A DNA stretch of 64,000 nucleotides, taken from assembly GCA_965227045.1 (NCBI GenBank), contig OZ245718.1, positions 3,100,001 to 3,164,000 of the forward strand, in the 5' to 3' direction. The stretch comes from UBA10649 sp965227045. Its GTDB lineage: Bacteria > Actinomycetota > Actinomycetes > S36-B12. The notes under the pieces were generated by a model. The model made no database searches, was not told the DNA's origin, and saw nothing but the letters and a program-made list of their open reading frames with translations. Shown piece after piece: positions 1-8,281 of this stretch (the stretch's first letter is position 1; every line of letters starts with the position of its first letter). Both the position numbers and the translations under genes were made by a program.

Positions 1-496
1 CGACGAAGGGTGCGCCGAGCCCATCGAGAGTGAATCCACCCGCGACGCGGAGTGGCTCACCAGTCGCGATGTAGGCGTCGATTTCGGCCTCGGTCGGGGA
101 GGCGTGGAACACCTCCGTGCTCGCCACCGCACCCAGTTCCTCGCCGGTCGCGGGGCGAATGAGCCAGTGACCGGTGCGGAGGGTCCCGTGGCGTCCGCTC
201 ATCGCACGCCAACGGTCCTTGGCCTCCGCGGCGGTGGCCGGCTTGCCGTGCGCGACGCCGTCCATCTCAAGCACTGAGTCGCAGCCGACGACGATCACGT
301 CGTCAAAGACCTGGGCCGCTACGTCGCGGGCCTTCGCCTGTGCCAGGGACAGACACAGGTCGGACGGTGTCATCGAGCCGAGGGCCGCGATGAGGGCCGG
401 TTCGTTGACGTTGCTGACGATGACGTGCGGAGTGATGCCCGCGTTCTGGAGCAGGGTCAGCCGAGCGGGCGACGCGGACGCGAGTACTAGGTGCAC
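1..496 (-). CDS. maf: Maf-like nucleotide pyrophosphatase (partial, C-terminus off the window)
   Basis: The reverse-strand frame begins MHLVLASASPARLTLL, the Maf family N-terminal phosphate-binding signature (S-x-S-P-x-R), and continues with a VGCDSVLE segment and a KPATAAEA segment, both typical of Maf. Family members hydrolyse non-canonical nucleoside triphosphates in the cytoplasm to keep them out of nucleic acids. The GTG start is set by the signature lying directly after it. It follows the carboxylase epsilon gene by 12 bases on the same strand, so it is probably the third gene of that operon. The 3' end lies beyond base 1, so length cannot be judged. Confidence 0.9.
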   Translation of the reverse strand, partial: MHLVLASASPARLTLLQNAGITPHVIVSNVNEPALIAALGSMTPSDLCLSLAQAKARDVAAQVFDDVIVVGCDSVLEMDGVAHGKPATAAEAKDRWRAMSGRHGTLRTGHWLIRPATGEELGAVASTEVFHASPTEAEIDAYIATGEPLRVAGGFTLDGLGAPFV

Positions 497-508
497 GAGT
501 TGCGGCCG

Positions 509-730
509 CTAGCGCGGCATCATCGATGCACGCCACGCGCCGAAGCCTGGCCGCTGCGCGGGCCGGACCTGCCGGCTCTTGCGTGCCCACAGGCTCCACG
601 TCGGCGTCTCGACCGGTGCCGCCGCGCGCCGGGTGGAGACGATCGCAATGACCGTCGCCAGTTCCTCGTCGGTCGGCGATCCGGAGATGACACGCAGCAC
701 GGGTGGTGCGGGCTTGTCGTCGGCGGTCAC
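509..730 (-). CDS. accE: Acyl-CoA carboxylase epsilon subunit
   Basis: A 73-residue protein with the family pattern: a conserved N-terminal core (VLRVISGSPTDEELATVIAI) and a C-terminal W-x-x-x-x-R then PGFGAWRAS motif. Epsilon subunits are small actinobacterial accessory proteins that hold the biotinylated alpha subunit to the carboxyltransferase beta subunit. The GTG start overlaps the TGA stop of the beta-subunit gene (GTGA), so the two are translationally coupled. It is too short to be recognised by length, but the motif and its position leave little doubt. Confidence 0.88.
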   Translation of the reverse strand: MTADDKPAPPVLRVISGSPTDEELATVIAIVSTRRAAAPVETPTWSLWARKSRQVRPAQRPGFGAWRASMMPR

Positions 731-2319
731 AGCGGGATGTTCCCGTGCTTCTTCGGCGGGCGACTGGCGCGCTTGTTGCGCAGTGCGCGCAGCGCGCGGG
801 TCACGGTGGCGCGTGTCTCGTGCGGGAAGATCACGCGGTCGATGTAGCCGCGCTCGGCAGCCATGTACGGATTCGCCAACTCGTCGGTGTACTCGTCGAT
901 CAGTTCCTTGCGCTTGGCGACCGGGTCGTCGGCCGCGGCAAGTTCCTTGCGGTAGAGCACGTTGACCGCGCCCTGCGCGCCCATGACGGCGATCTCGGCG
1001 GTCGGCCATGCGACGTTGATGTCGGCGCCTAGGTGCTTGGAGCCCATGACGTCGTACGCGCCGCCGTAGGCCTTGCGCGTGATGACGGTGATGAGGGGGA
1101 CGGTGGCCTCGGCGTAGGCATAGATGAGCTTCGCGCCGCGGCGGATGATGCCCTCCCATTCCTGATCGGTGCCCGGCAGGAAGCCGGGGACATCGACGAA
1201 GGTAAGCACGGGAATGTTGAACGCGTCGCAGGTGCGCACGAATCGCGCGGCCTTCTCCGACGCTGCTATGTCGAGCGTGCCGGCGAACTGCATCGGCTGG
1301 TTCGCGACGATGCCCACCGGGTGGCCCTCGACGCGTCCGAACCCGCACAGGATGTTCGGCGCGAACAGCGGCTGCGTCTCAAGGAACTCGTCGTCGTCGA
1401 GGATGTGCTCGATCACCTTGTGCATGTCGTACGGCTGGTTCGGCGAGTCGGGCATCAACGTGTCGAGTTCGTAGTCCTCGTCGTTGAATGTCAGGTCTGC
1501 CTCGACCGGGTACGTCGGCGGGTCCTCGAGGTTGTTGCTCGGCAGGTACGACAGCAGCGCCTTGGTGTACTCGATGGCGTCTTCCTCGTCGGTCGCCATG
1601 TAGTGAGCGACGCCGGACTTGCTGTTGTGAGTGTGCGCACCGCCGAGATCCTCGAACTCGACGTCCTCACCGGTGACCGACTTGATGACCTCGGGTCCGG
1701 TGATGAACATGTGCGACGTCTTGTCGACCATGATCGTGAAGTCGGTGATCGCGGGGGAGTACACCGCGCCGCCCGCGCACGGTCCGAGAATCAGCGAGAT
1801 CTGCGGGATGACGCCGGACGCCTGCACGTTGCGACGGAAGATCTCGCCGTACAGGCCGAGGGCGACGACGCCCTCCTGGATTCGCGCGCCACCGGAGTCG
1901 TTGAGGCCGATAACGGGGCAGCCAAGGCGCATTGCCATGTCCATGACCTTGACGATCTTCTCGCCGAAGACCTCGCCGAGGGACCCGCCGAATACGGTGA
2001 AGTCCTGCGCGAAGACGCACACCGGTCGTCCGTCGATCGTGCCGTAGCCGGTGATGACGCCGTCGCCGTACGGGCGATTGGCCTCAAGGCCGAAGGCATG
2101 CGAGCGGTGGCGGGCCAGTCCGTCGAGCTGCTGGAAGGAGTCCTCGTCGAGCAGCATCTCGATGCGCTCCATCGCCGTCTTCTTGCCCTTGGCGTGCTGC
2201 TTGTCGACGGCCTTCGTGCGGCGTCCGACAGCCTCGGCCCGTCGCGCCCCGAGATCCGCGGCCTTGCCAGCCGTGGTGCGCTTGTCGGGAGCATTCTCAT
2301 CGACGGTTACCGCGCTCAT
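727..2319 (-). CDS. pccB: Acyl-CoA (propionyl-CoA type) carboxylase beta subunit, carboxyltransferase
   Basis: 530 residues, full length for the family. It transfers CO2 from carboxybiotin to an acyl-CoA, giving methylmalonyl- or malonyl-CoA for fatty acid metabolism. Both crotonase-like halves are present, with oxyanion-hole glycine motifs FGGSLGE, PCAGGAVYSPA and KAYGGAYDVMGSK. The Asp in GGAYDVMG is the residue associated with propionyl-CoA preference in Streptomyces PccB, so that substrate is favoured. An ATG preceded by GGAGG at normal spacing fixes the start; the much longer open frame upstream is antisense to birA. It heads the operon pccB-accE-maf. The biotin-carrying alpha subunit is not in the window. 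Confidence 0.93.
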   Translation of the reverse strand: MSAVTVDENAPDKRTTAGKAADLGARRAEAVGRRTKAVDKQHAKGKKTAMERIEMLLDEDSFQQLDGLARHRSHAFGLEANRPYGDGVITGYGTIDGRPVCVFAQDFTVFGGSLGEVFGEKIVKVMDMAMRLGCPVIGLNDSGGARIQEGVVALGLYGEIFRRNVQASGVIPQISLILGPCAGGAVYSPAITDFTIMVDKTSHMFITGPEVIKSVTGEDVEFEDLGGAHTHNSKSGVAHYMATDEEDAIEYTKALLSYLPSNNLEDPPTYPVEADLTFNDEDYELDTLMPDSPNQPYDMHKVIEHILDDDEFLETQPLFAPNILCGFGRVEGHPVGIVANQPMQFAGTLDIAASEKAARFVRTCDAFNIPVLTFVDVPGFLPGTDQEWEGIIRRGAKLIYAYAEATVPLITVITRKAYGGAYDVMGSKHLGADINVAWPTAEIAVMGAQGAVNVLYRKELAAADDPVAKRKELIDEYTDELANPYMAAERGYIDRVIFPHETRATVTRALRALRNKRASRPPKKHGNIPL

Positions 2320-2374
2320 ATGTCCTCCATGCTCGACCGCGACGGGGTCGAGCCCGTCCGCTGCTACGTCTGCG

Positions 2375-2380
2375 TACCTT
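2375..2380 (+). promoter_or_regulatory. -10 element, leaderless promoter of birA
   Basis: TACCTT lies exactly 6 bases before the birA GTG and no Shine-Dalgarno is present, so transcription should start at or next to the start codon. Confidence 0.6.
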
Positions 2381-2386
2381 AGTCGC

Positions 2387-3211
2387 GTGACCATCGCCGA
2401 CGCGGCCCGAGCACCAGTCGATCCCGAGTACGTCCAGCGGTGCCTTGCCGACCGCGAGATCGACTGGCCAACACCGGTGGTCCTGGAGTCCACGGGATCG
2501 ACGAATGCGGATGTCATGGCGCTCGCGCTGTCAGATGCGCCGGAGGGCACGGTCATCGTCGCGGACGAGCAGACCGCGGGCCGCGGGCGCCTTGGCCGCG
2601 CGTGGATCAGCGCCCCGGGGTCAGGACTATGGGTCTCGGTACTGGTCCGAGTACCGGCGGGCGGTGGCGCAAGCCCCGGCCTGCTGCCGCTCCTCGCGGG
2701 TGTCGCGGTCGCTGACGCGATCGGTGCACTAGGCGTCGCCGCAGTTCTGAAGTGGCCCAATGATGTGATCGTCGACGACCCCGATCCTGCTCCAGGACGC
2801 GCGCCGCTTCGCAAGCTCGCGGGAATCCTCAGCGAGGGCGACGGGTCCGGAGGCGTGGTGATCGGCATGGGTGTGAACGTCAGCCAGTCGGCCGAGGAGC
2901 TTCCCGTGCCGCAGGCGACCTCGCTTGCCCTTGAGGGAGCTTCGGTGTCGCGCTCGGACCTGCTCGTCGGAATCCTCGCCGGACTGCACGACGCCCTAGT
3001 CGACCTGCGATCAACGGGCGGGACCGTGACGATGCGCGAATACCGAAGGCTGTGCGCGACCGTGGGACGCAATGTGACGGCGACGCTGCCTTCGGGTGAC
3101 GTCATCGCCGGCCGCGCGGTGGACATCGCCGACGACGGCCGGCTGGTGATCGACACCGGTTCTAAAAGGGAGTATGTCGCCGCGGGTGACGTCATCCATG
3201 CCACCATCTGA
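2387..3211 (+). CDS. birA: Biotin--[acetyl-CoA-carboxylase] ligase
   Basis: 274 residues. The protein activates biotin with ATP and attaches it to the biotin carrier subunit of carboxylases. The biotinyl-AMP loop GRGRLGRAW, the substrate segment STGSTN and the KWPNDV motif are all present, followed by the small C-terminal SH3-like domain. There is no N-terminal helix-turn-helix, so this is a monofunctional ligase rather than an E. coli-type repressor. It is divergent from the carboxylase operon it serves, with only 67 bases between the start codons. The GTG start is chosen because it sits 6 bases after a TACCTT hexamer and fits family length. Confidence 0.92.
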   Translation: MTIADAARAPVDPEYVQRCLADREIDWPTPVVLESTGSTNADVMALALSDAPEGTVIVADEQTAGRGRLGRAWISAPGSGLWVSVLVRVPAGGGASPGLLPLLAGVAVADAIGALGVAAVLKWPNDVIVDDPDPAPGRAPLRKLAGILSEGDGSGGVVIGMGVNVSQSAEELPVPQATSLALEGASVSRSDLLVGILAGLHDALVDLRSTGGTVTMREYRRLCATVGRNVTATLPSGDVIAGRAVDIADDGRLVIDTGSKREYVAAGDVIHATI

Positions 3212-3214
3212 CCC

Positions 3215-3772
3215 ATGGCCTACCCGCAGAGTCTCCTCGCCGATGGTGAATCCATCCAGTTCGAACTGCGACCGCACTTCCGTGCACTGTTCGTTCCGAT
3301 AGTCGTGCTCCTGGCGATCGTGTTCGTCGGCACCTTCTTGCTGGTCAAGTTCTGGGACACGTCAGTCGGCGACCTGCACATCATGCGCTGGGTGATCCTG
3401 TTCTTGTACATCCTGATCCTCATCTGGTTCGTGCTCGTACCGTTCCTGCGCTGGCTGACCACTCAGTACGTGTTCACGAACCGTCGGATCATCACCCGCC
3501 GCGGCGTCATCACGAAGCAGGGCCGCGACATGCCGCTGTCGAAGGTGAACAACGTGTCCTTCGACATCCCGGTCATGGGACGGATCCTCAACTACGGAGC
3601 GCTCAAGATCGACTCCGCGAACACCGAGGGCGACCTGGTGATCATGGACGTTCCGAACGTGGAGAACATCCAGCGCGAGGTCTACCGCCTGCACGAGGAG
3701 GACGACGCCCGGCGGCGCTCCCGCTCGGAGGATCTCGGCGGCGACCCCGTGCCGCCCAACGACGGGACCTGA
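3215..3772 (+). CDS. PH domain-containing membrane protein (YdbS-like, bPH2)
   Basis: 185 residues. Two hydrophobic segments (about residues 28-48 and 62-82) precede a bacterial pleckstrin-homology-like domain with the family signature YVFTNRRIITRRGVI and LSKVNNV. The C-terminus is charged and probably cytoplasmic. Function is unknown for this family; homologues occupy the same place beside birA and purK in mycobacteria. It starts 3 bases after the birA stop, so it belongs to the same transcript. Confidence 0.85.
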   Translation: MAYPQSLLADGESIQFELRPHFRALFVPIVVLLAIVFVGTFLLVKFWDTSVGDLHIMRWVILFLYILILIWFVLVPFLRWLTTQYVFTNRRIITRRGVITKQGRDMPLSKVNNVSFDIPVMGRILNYGALKIDSANTEGDLVIMDVPNVENIQREVYRLHEEDDARRRSRSEDLGGDPVPPNDGT

Positions 3773-3781
3773 GTCGCGCAC

Positions 3782-3787
3782 TAGATT
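3782..3787 (+). promoter_or_regulatory. -10 element, leaderless promoter of purK
   Basis: TAGATT lies 6 bases before the purK GTG, in the 21-base gap after the PH-domain gene. No ribosome-binding site is visible. Confidence 0.6.
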
Positions 3788-3793
3788 TCGTTC

Positions 3794-4948
3794 GTGGACG
3801 ACAAGGGCGCACCGCGGGTCGGCATCGTCGGAGGCGGGCAGCTCGCGCGCATGAGCGCCGCTCCCGCTACCGCGCTCGGCATCAACCTTCGTGTCCTCGC
3901 CTCAACTCCTGCTGACCCCGCCGCACAGGTCATTCACGATGTCGCGATCGGCGAGCACGACAATCTCGCCGCGCTGCGCGCGTTCGCGACCGGATGCGAC
4001 GTGGTGACCTTCGACCACGAACACGTGCCGCCCGCACATCTTGAGCAGTTGGAGGCGATGGGCGTCGCGGTTCGGCCCGGCCCCTCGGCGCTGTTTCACG
4101 CGCAGGACAAAGTCCACATGCGCCAAGCCCTCAGTGACATCGGCGTGCCGGGACCGCGCTGGAGTGTGGTCGGCACCGACTCCGACGTGGCCGAGTTCGG
4201 GGATCAGGTCGGCTGGCCCCTGATCCTCAAGACCTCTCGCGGTGGCTACGACGGTCGCGGCGTGTGGTCGGTGGACTCGATGGCCGACGCGATCAAGGTG
4301 CTGGCGACCCCCTTGGCCGCCGGCGCGCAATGGCTGGCCGAGGAGCGCATCGCCTTCGTCCAGGAGCTGTCGGCTCAAGTGGCTCGCTCGCCGCACGGCC
4401 AAGCGGTCGCGTATCCCGTCGTGCGCACGGTGCAGCGCGACGGGATCTGCGCCGAGGTCGTCTCGCCAGCACCCGGACTGCCCGCGGCGCGTGCCGTCGA
4501 GGCGCAGGAGCTAGCCCTCCGCATTGCCGGCGCGCTCGGCGTGACGGGCATGCTCGCGGTGGAGCTGTTCGACGACGGCACGAGCCTGTACGTCAACGAG
4601 CTCGCCATGCGCCCGCACAACTCCGGTCACTGGACGATCGAGGGCGCGGTCACGAGCCAGTTCGAGAACCACCTTCGCGCGGTCCTGGACCTTCCACTGG
4701 GCAGCCCGACGCCGTTGGCGCCCTACGCCGTCATGGTGAACATCCTCGGTGGCGACGTGGGGGACCTGCAGTCCGCCTACCGGCACGTGCTCGCCCGCGA
4801 CCCGGGCATCAAGGTGCATCTGTACGGCAAGGACGTGCGCCCCGGTCGCAAGGTTGGCCACGTCACGGTCCTGGGAAACGACTATGAGGAACTATTGGCA
4901 CGTGGCCGACATGCGGCCGACTACTTTGCGGGGGTTGTCGATGAGTGA
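3794..4948 (+). CDS. purK: N5-carboxyaminoimidazole ribonucleotide synthase
   Basis: 384 residues, normal length. It carboxylates 5-aminoimidazole ribonucleotide with ATP and bicarbonate in de novo purine synthesis. The N-terminal GIVGGGQLARM loop, ATP-grasp segments (ILKTSRGGYDGRG, ELFDDG) and the NELAMRPHNSGHWTIE signature are intact. It overlaps purE by 8 bases, so the two steps of the PurK/PurE route are translationally coupled. The GTG start is set by the GIVGGGQ motif close behind it and the -10-like hexamer 6 bases upstream. Confidence 0.95.
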   Translation: MDDKGAPRVGIVGGGQLARMSAAPATALGINLRVLASTPADPAAQVIHDVAIGEHDNLAALRAFATGCDVVTFDHEHVPPAHLEQLEAMGVAVRPGPSALFHAQDKVHMRQALSDIGVPGPRWSVVGTDSDVAEFGDQVGWPLILKTSRGGYDGRGVWSVDSMADAIKVLATPLAAGAQWLAEERIAFVQELSAQVARSPHGQAVAYPVVRTVQRDGICAEVVSPAPGLPAARAVEAQELALRIAGALGVTGMLAVELFDDGTSLYVNELAMRPHNSGHWTIEGAVTSQFENHLRAVLDLPLGSPTPLAPYAVMVNILGGDVGDLQSAYRHVLARDPGIKVHLYGKDVRPGRKVGHVTVLGNDYEELLARGRHAADYFAGVVDE

Positions 4949-5435
4949 CGCGGGTGCACAGGTCGCGATCTGCATGGGCAGCGACTCCGATTGGCCGGTC
5001 ATGCAGGCGGCCGCTCAGGCGCTCGAGGAGTTCGACGTTTCGCACGTCAGCCTCGTCCTCTCCGCGCACCGCATGCCGATGGAAATGGTGGAGTTCGGAC
5101 GCACCGCCGTAGATCGAGGACTCAAGGTGATCATCGCTGGCGCGGGCGGCGCGGCTCATCTGCCCGGGATGCTCGCGTCGCTGACACCGCTTCCTGTGAT
5201 CGGCGTTCCTGTCGCAGTCGGCACGCTGGACGGAATGGACTCGCTGCTGTCCATCGTGCAGATGCCCGCCGGGGTTCCTGTCGCCACAGTGGCGATCGGC
5301 AACGCACGCAATGCCGGACTCCTCGCAGTGCGGATGCTCGGCATCGCCGACCAGGACCTCGTGGACGCCATGACCACCTTCCAGGCAGAACTCAACGCGC
5401 AGGCGAAGGCGAAGGGCCAGAACCTCAGCCGTTGA
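4941..5435 (+). CDS. purE: N5-CAIR mutase (class I PurE)
   Basis: 164 residues. It rearranges N5-carboxyaminoimidazole ribonucleotide to the 4-carboxy isomer. The class I signature is clear: MGSDSDWPVM at the N-terminus, SAHRMP, GAGGAAHLPGM and the later GNARNAGLLA. The ATG lies inside the last codons of purK. Its 3' end overlaps the convergent hydrolase gene by 11 bases. Confidence 0.95.
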   Translation: MSDAGAQVAICMGSDSDWPVMQAAAQALEEFDVSHVSLVLSAHRMPMEMVEFGRTAVDRGLKVIIAGAGGAAHLPGMLASLTPLPVIGVPVAVGTLDGMDSLLSIVQMPAGVPVATVAIGNARNAGLLAVRMLGIADQDLVDAMTTFQAELNAQAKAKGQNLSR

Positions 5436-6369
5436 TCGCGGTGTTTCCGATCGCGGCAGCGACTGCGTGGTGCACCTCGGGATCCCACGTCAGCGCCTTG
5501 TGGTGAGGCAAACCGAACTCGTGCGCGAAGAACAGGCTGTGCACGTCGTTGAAGGTCAGCGCGGGAGACGGATGCAGAACGGCGCGCGGCACTGCTGCGG
5601 CGAGGGCGCTGCTGATCGTGACGAGACCGTCATGGGGCCATACATCCGGCGAGCCACCGGTGCTGCGGAAATGGTCCCCTCCGATCAACGTCAACGCAAT
5701 GTCATCGAGCACGCCCGCCTGCCGGTCGTTCCATCCGCCCGCCTCGGTCAGGAAGCGGCGCGTGACCTGCGCGCTTGCTCCCGGGGCCTCGGCCTCGACG
5801 CGCTTCTTGAACTCGACCATGATCGCCGCCGTGCTCGGGTGCGCGCGAGCGGCCGCAAGCGATATGTCGCCATTCGAATAGTCGGCGGGGAATGAGCCCT
5901 GCCACGGCGTGCCGATGGTGATCAGCGACCGGAAGCGCAGTGTGGATCCCCGACGCGCGAGCTCGCCGATCGCGGCGCGAGAGAACAGGCCTCCCATCGA
6001 GTGCCCGACCAGGTCGATGCTCCCGATGCCGAACTCTGCCTGGAGGTACGTGAGGAAGGAGGCCAGATGGACTCCCGCCGTGTCGATAGGCCCGATCGAG
6101 TTGACGGTCAGGTTCGCGGGCAGTTGCTCGGGCGGCTCGCTGAAGCCGCCGTACCCGGTGTCGACCGTCACGGGTCCCGCGCCTGCATGAGCCGGCGACG
6201 TGTAGACCGAGTAGCCCGCCTTCAGCAGAGCAGTCCTCAGTGCGGTGTCGGTGCTCCCGGCCGGCAGCCCGTCGCGACAGGCCCGATCGGGTGTTGTGAA
6301 GGGGCTGATGGCATCGCCACCGGACACGATGACCACCGCCCGGTCGTCGGATTTCTCGGCTCCCGCCAC
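5425..6369 (-). CDS. Lipase/thioesterase-like alpha/beta hydrolase
   Basis: About 314 residues with a nucleophile elbow GHSMGG (Ser near 124) and a late H (VHSLFF or EVHHAV) as the probable catalytic histidine; FRSLITIGTPW is typical of class 2 and PGAP1-like lipases. Substrate unknown. No clear signal peptide follows the chosen start. The GTG at 6367-6369 is favoured over TTG at 6373-6375 because a purine-rich GGGAAGGGG lies just upstream. It is the gene beyond the 6390-6469 palindrome and converges on purE. Confidence 0.75.
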   Translation of the reverse strand: MAGAEKSDDRAVVIVSGGDAISPFTTPDRACRDGLPAGSTDTALRTALLKAGYSVYTSPAHAGAGPVTVDTGYGGFSEPPEQLPANLTVNSIGPIDTAGVHLASFLTYLQAEFGIGSIDLVGHSMGGLFSRAAIGELARRGSTLRFRSLITIGTPWQGSFPADYSNGDISLAAARAHPSTAAIMVEFKKRVEAEAPGASAQVTRRFLTEAGGWNDRQAGVLDDIALTLIGGDHFRSTGGSPDVWPHDGLVTISSALAAAVPRAVLHPSPALTFNDVHSLFFAHEFGLPHHKALTWDPEVHHAVAAAIGNTAING

Positions 6370-6389
6370 CCTCAACCCCCTTCCCGAAA

Positions 6390-6469
6390 TGAACCGCCTC
6401 CCGGGTCAAATCCGCAGAATCCCGCCAGAACGGCCACCTAAACCTCGATTTGACCCGGGAGGCGGTTCA
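6390..6469. repeat. Long palindrome, family A (23-bp arms)
   Basis: Perfect inverted repeat: arm 6390-6412 and arm 6447-6469, with a 34-base loop. Arm core: GAACCGCCTCCCGGGTCAAA. It lies at the 3' end of the CoA-binding protein gene; the outer TGA of the arm supplies that gene's stop codon. There is no T-tract on either side. It resembles families B and C elsewhere in the window in placement and arm length but not in sequence. Confidence 0.9.
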
Positions 6470-6880
6470 ATTCGAGAGGCGGGGGAGCTCGATGGCGGGG
6501 CAGCGGTCCATGATCATCGTCAGCCCCGCGTCGATGACTCGCTGCGCCGCATCGTCATCGACGACCCCGAGCTGGAACCACACGACCTTCGCGCCCGCGG
6601 CGATCGCCTGGTCGGCGAACTCGCCGGCCCGGTCCGATCGCACGAACACATCGACCACGTCGGGAGGCCCCACGGCGGCCGCGGCCTCGGCGATCGTCGC
6701 GAAGCCCTGCTCTCCGTGGACCACCTCGGCTCGGGGGTAGATCGGCACGATGCGCTTGCCGTTCTGCTGCAGGAACCGTGCCACCCCGAACGCGTCACGC
6801 TCGGGGTTGTTCCCGAGTCCGACGACGAACCACGTGGTCGTGTCTGCCAACGCGGAGCGGATCTCCTCTGGCCTGTTCAT
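6467..6880 (-). CDS. CoA-binding domain protein
   Basis: 137 residues, a stand-alone CoA_binding_2 Rossmann domain: WFVVGLGNNPERDAFGVARFL at the N-terminus, IVPIYPRAEVVHG and KVVWFQLGVVDDDA. Such proteins bind CoA or related nucleotides; no reaction is assigned. GAGGTG precedes the ATG. It lies 13 bases downstream of ugd and is probably co-transcribed with it. The stop codon TGA falls inside the adjacent palindrome, so the last residues may have been altered when that repeat arrived. Confidence 0.85.
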   Translation of the reverse strand: MNRPEEIRSALADTTTWFVVGLGNNPERDAFGVARFLQQNGKRIVPIYPRAEVVHGEQGFATIAEAAAAVGPPDVVDVFVRSDRAGEFADQAIAAGAKVVWFQLGVVDDDAAQRVIDAGLTMIMDRCPAIELPRLSN

Positions 6881-6893
6881 CCGGTCACCTCAC

Positions 6894-8228
6894 TCATGCC
6901 GTGGGCCGGCCGAGGGCTCGGTAGGTCCACCCGGCGTCGCGCCAGGCCTTGGGGTCGAGCGCATTGCGGCCGTCGATCACGTACCGGGTGCCCTCGGCGC
7001 CGCTGATCGTCGTGGGATCCAGCTCGCGGTACTCGCGCCACTCCGTGCCGAGGACGATTAGCTCGGCGCCGGCGGTCGCTACGGTCAGGTCCTGCTCGTA
7101 GGTCAGGTGCGGGTACACGCGCTCGGCATTGACCAGCGCCTTCGGGTCGTGAACGACGACAGTGGCGCCCGCGTTTGCCATGGCCACCGCGACGTCGAGC
7201 GAGGGCGAGTCGCGTACGTCGTCGCTGTCCGGCTTGAACGCGGCGCCCAGCACGGTGATGCGTCGCTCGCGGAAGGAGCCGCCCAGAGCCTCCTTGGCGA
7301 GATCGACGGTGCTCGCTCGCCGGCGCAGGTTGATCTGGTCGACCTCGCGTAGGAATGCCACGGCATCCTCGGCGCCGAGTTCCCCGGCCCGGGCCATGAA
7401 CGCGCGGATGTCCTTGGGAAGGCAGCCGCCTCCGAACCCCAGCCCCGCGGAGAGGAACCGACTGCCGATGCGCGGGTCATGGCCGATCGCCACCGCCAGT
7501 TGCGCGACGTCGGCCCCTGCGGCCTCGCACACCTCCGCCATCGCGTTGATGAACGAGATCTTCGTCGCGAGGAAGGAGTTCGCCGCGACCTTGACGAGCT
7601 CGGCCGTGGGGAAGTCGGTGACGAGGAAGGGCACGCCGTCGGCGGTTATCGGCGCGTAGACCTCACGCAGGAGTTCCTCGGCTCGAGCCGAGTGCACCCC
7701 GACGACGAGTCGGTCCGGATGCATGGTGTCCTCGACCGCGAAGCCCTCGCGCAGGAACTCCGGGTTCCACGCGACCTCGACTCCCTCGGCGGCGGACAGC
7801 GTGAGTCGAGTCTCGATCTCCGCAGCGGTTCCGACGGGGACCGTCGACTTGCCGACGACGAGCGCGCCAGGGCGCAGGTGCCGCGTCAGGGACTCGATCG
7901 AGCCGAACACCTGCGACACGTCGGCGCGCTGGGCCCCGGGCAGCTGCGGCGTCCCGACGCAGATGAAGTGCACGTCGGCGAACGCCGCGGCCTCCTCGAA
8001 GGACGTGGTGAAGGTGAGGCGGCCGGAGTCGATGGCACGGGAGAGGACCTCGTCGAGGCCCGGCTCGTAGAACGGCACGCGACCGGTTCGCAGGACGTCG
8101 ATCTTCTGCTGATCGATGTCCAGGCCGATCACCTCGTAGCCGAGGTCGGCCATGCAGGCCGCATGGGTCACCCCCAAGTAGCCCGTACCGATCACAGACA
8201 GCCGTAAGGTGCGGCTTGGGGACGTCAT
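6894..8228 (-). CDS. ugd: UDP-glucose 6-dehydrogenase
   Basis: 444 residues. It oxidises UDP-glucose to UDP-glucuronate with two NAD+, a precursor for surface polysaccharides. Features in order: NAD-binding GTGYLGV (residues 14-20), KSTVPVGT (127-134), EFLREG, the catalytic Lys/Asn stretch LVKVAANSFLATKISFINA (K213, N217), the active-site Cys in GFGGGCLPKD (C269), and the C-terminal UDP-binding domain. A related enzyme could use UDP-N-acetylmannosamine, but the motifs fit Ugd best. The ATG is 6 bases from a TAACCT hexamer. Confidence 0.92.
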   Translation of the reverse strand: MTSPSRTLRLSVIGTGYLGVTHAACMADLGYEVIGLDIDQQKIDVLRTGRVPFYEPGLDEVLSRAIDSGRLTFTTSFEEAAAFADVHFICVGTPQLPGAQRADVSQVFGSIESLTRHLRPGALVVGKSTVPVGTAAEIETRLTLSAAEGVEVAWNPEFLREGFAVEDTMHPDRLVVGVHSARAEELLREVYAPITADGVPFLVTDFPTAELVKVAANSFLATKISFINAMAEVCEAAGADVAQLAVAIGHDPRIGSRFLSAGLGFGGGCLPKDIRAFMARAGELGAEDAVAFLREVDQINLRRRASTVDLAKEALGGSFRERRITVLGAAFKPDSDDVRDSPSLDVAVAMANAGATVVVHDPKALVNAERVYPHLTYEQDLTVATAGAELIVLGTEWREYRELDPTTISGAEGTRYVIDGRNALDPKAWRDAGWTYRALGRPTA

Positions 8229-8234
8229 CCCCGC

Positions 8235-8240
8235 AGGTTA
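8235..8240 (-). promoter_or_regulatory. -10 element, leaderless promoter of ugd
   Basis: Read on the reverse strand, TAACCT lies 6 bases before the ugd ATG, with no Shine-Dalgarno between them. Confidence 0.6.
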
Positions 8241-8281
8241 GTTGATCGCCGCATGCAGATGACCGGACGAGGGAGTTGACC

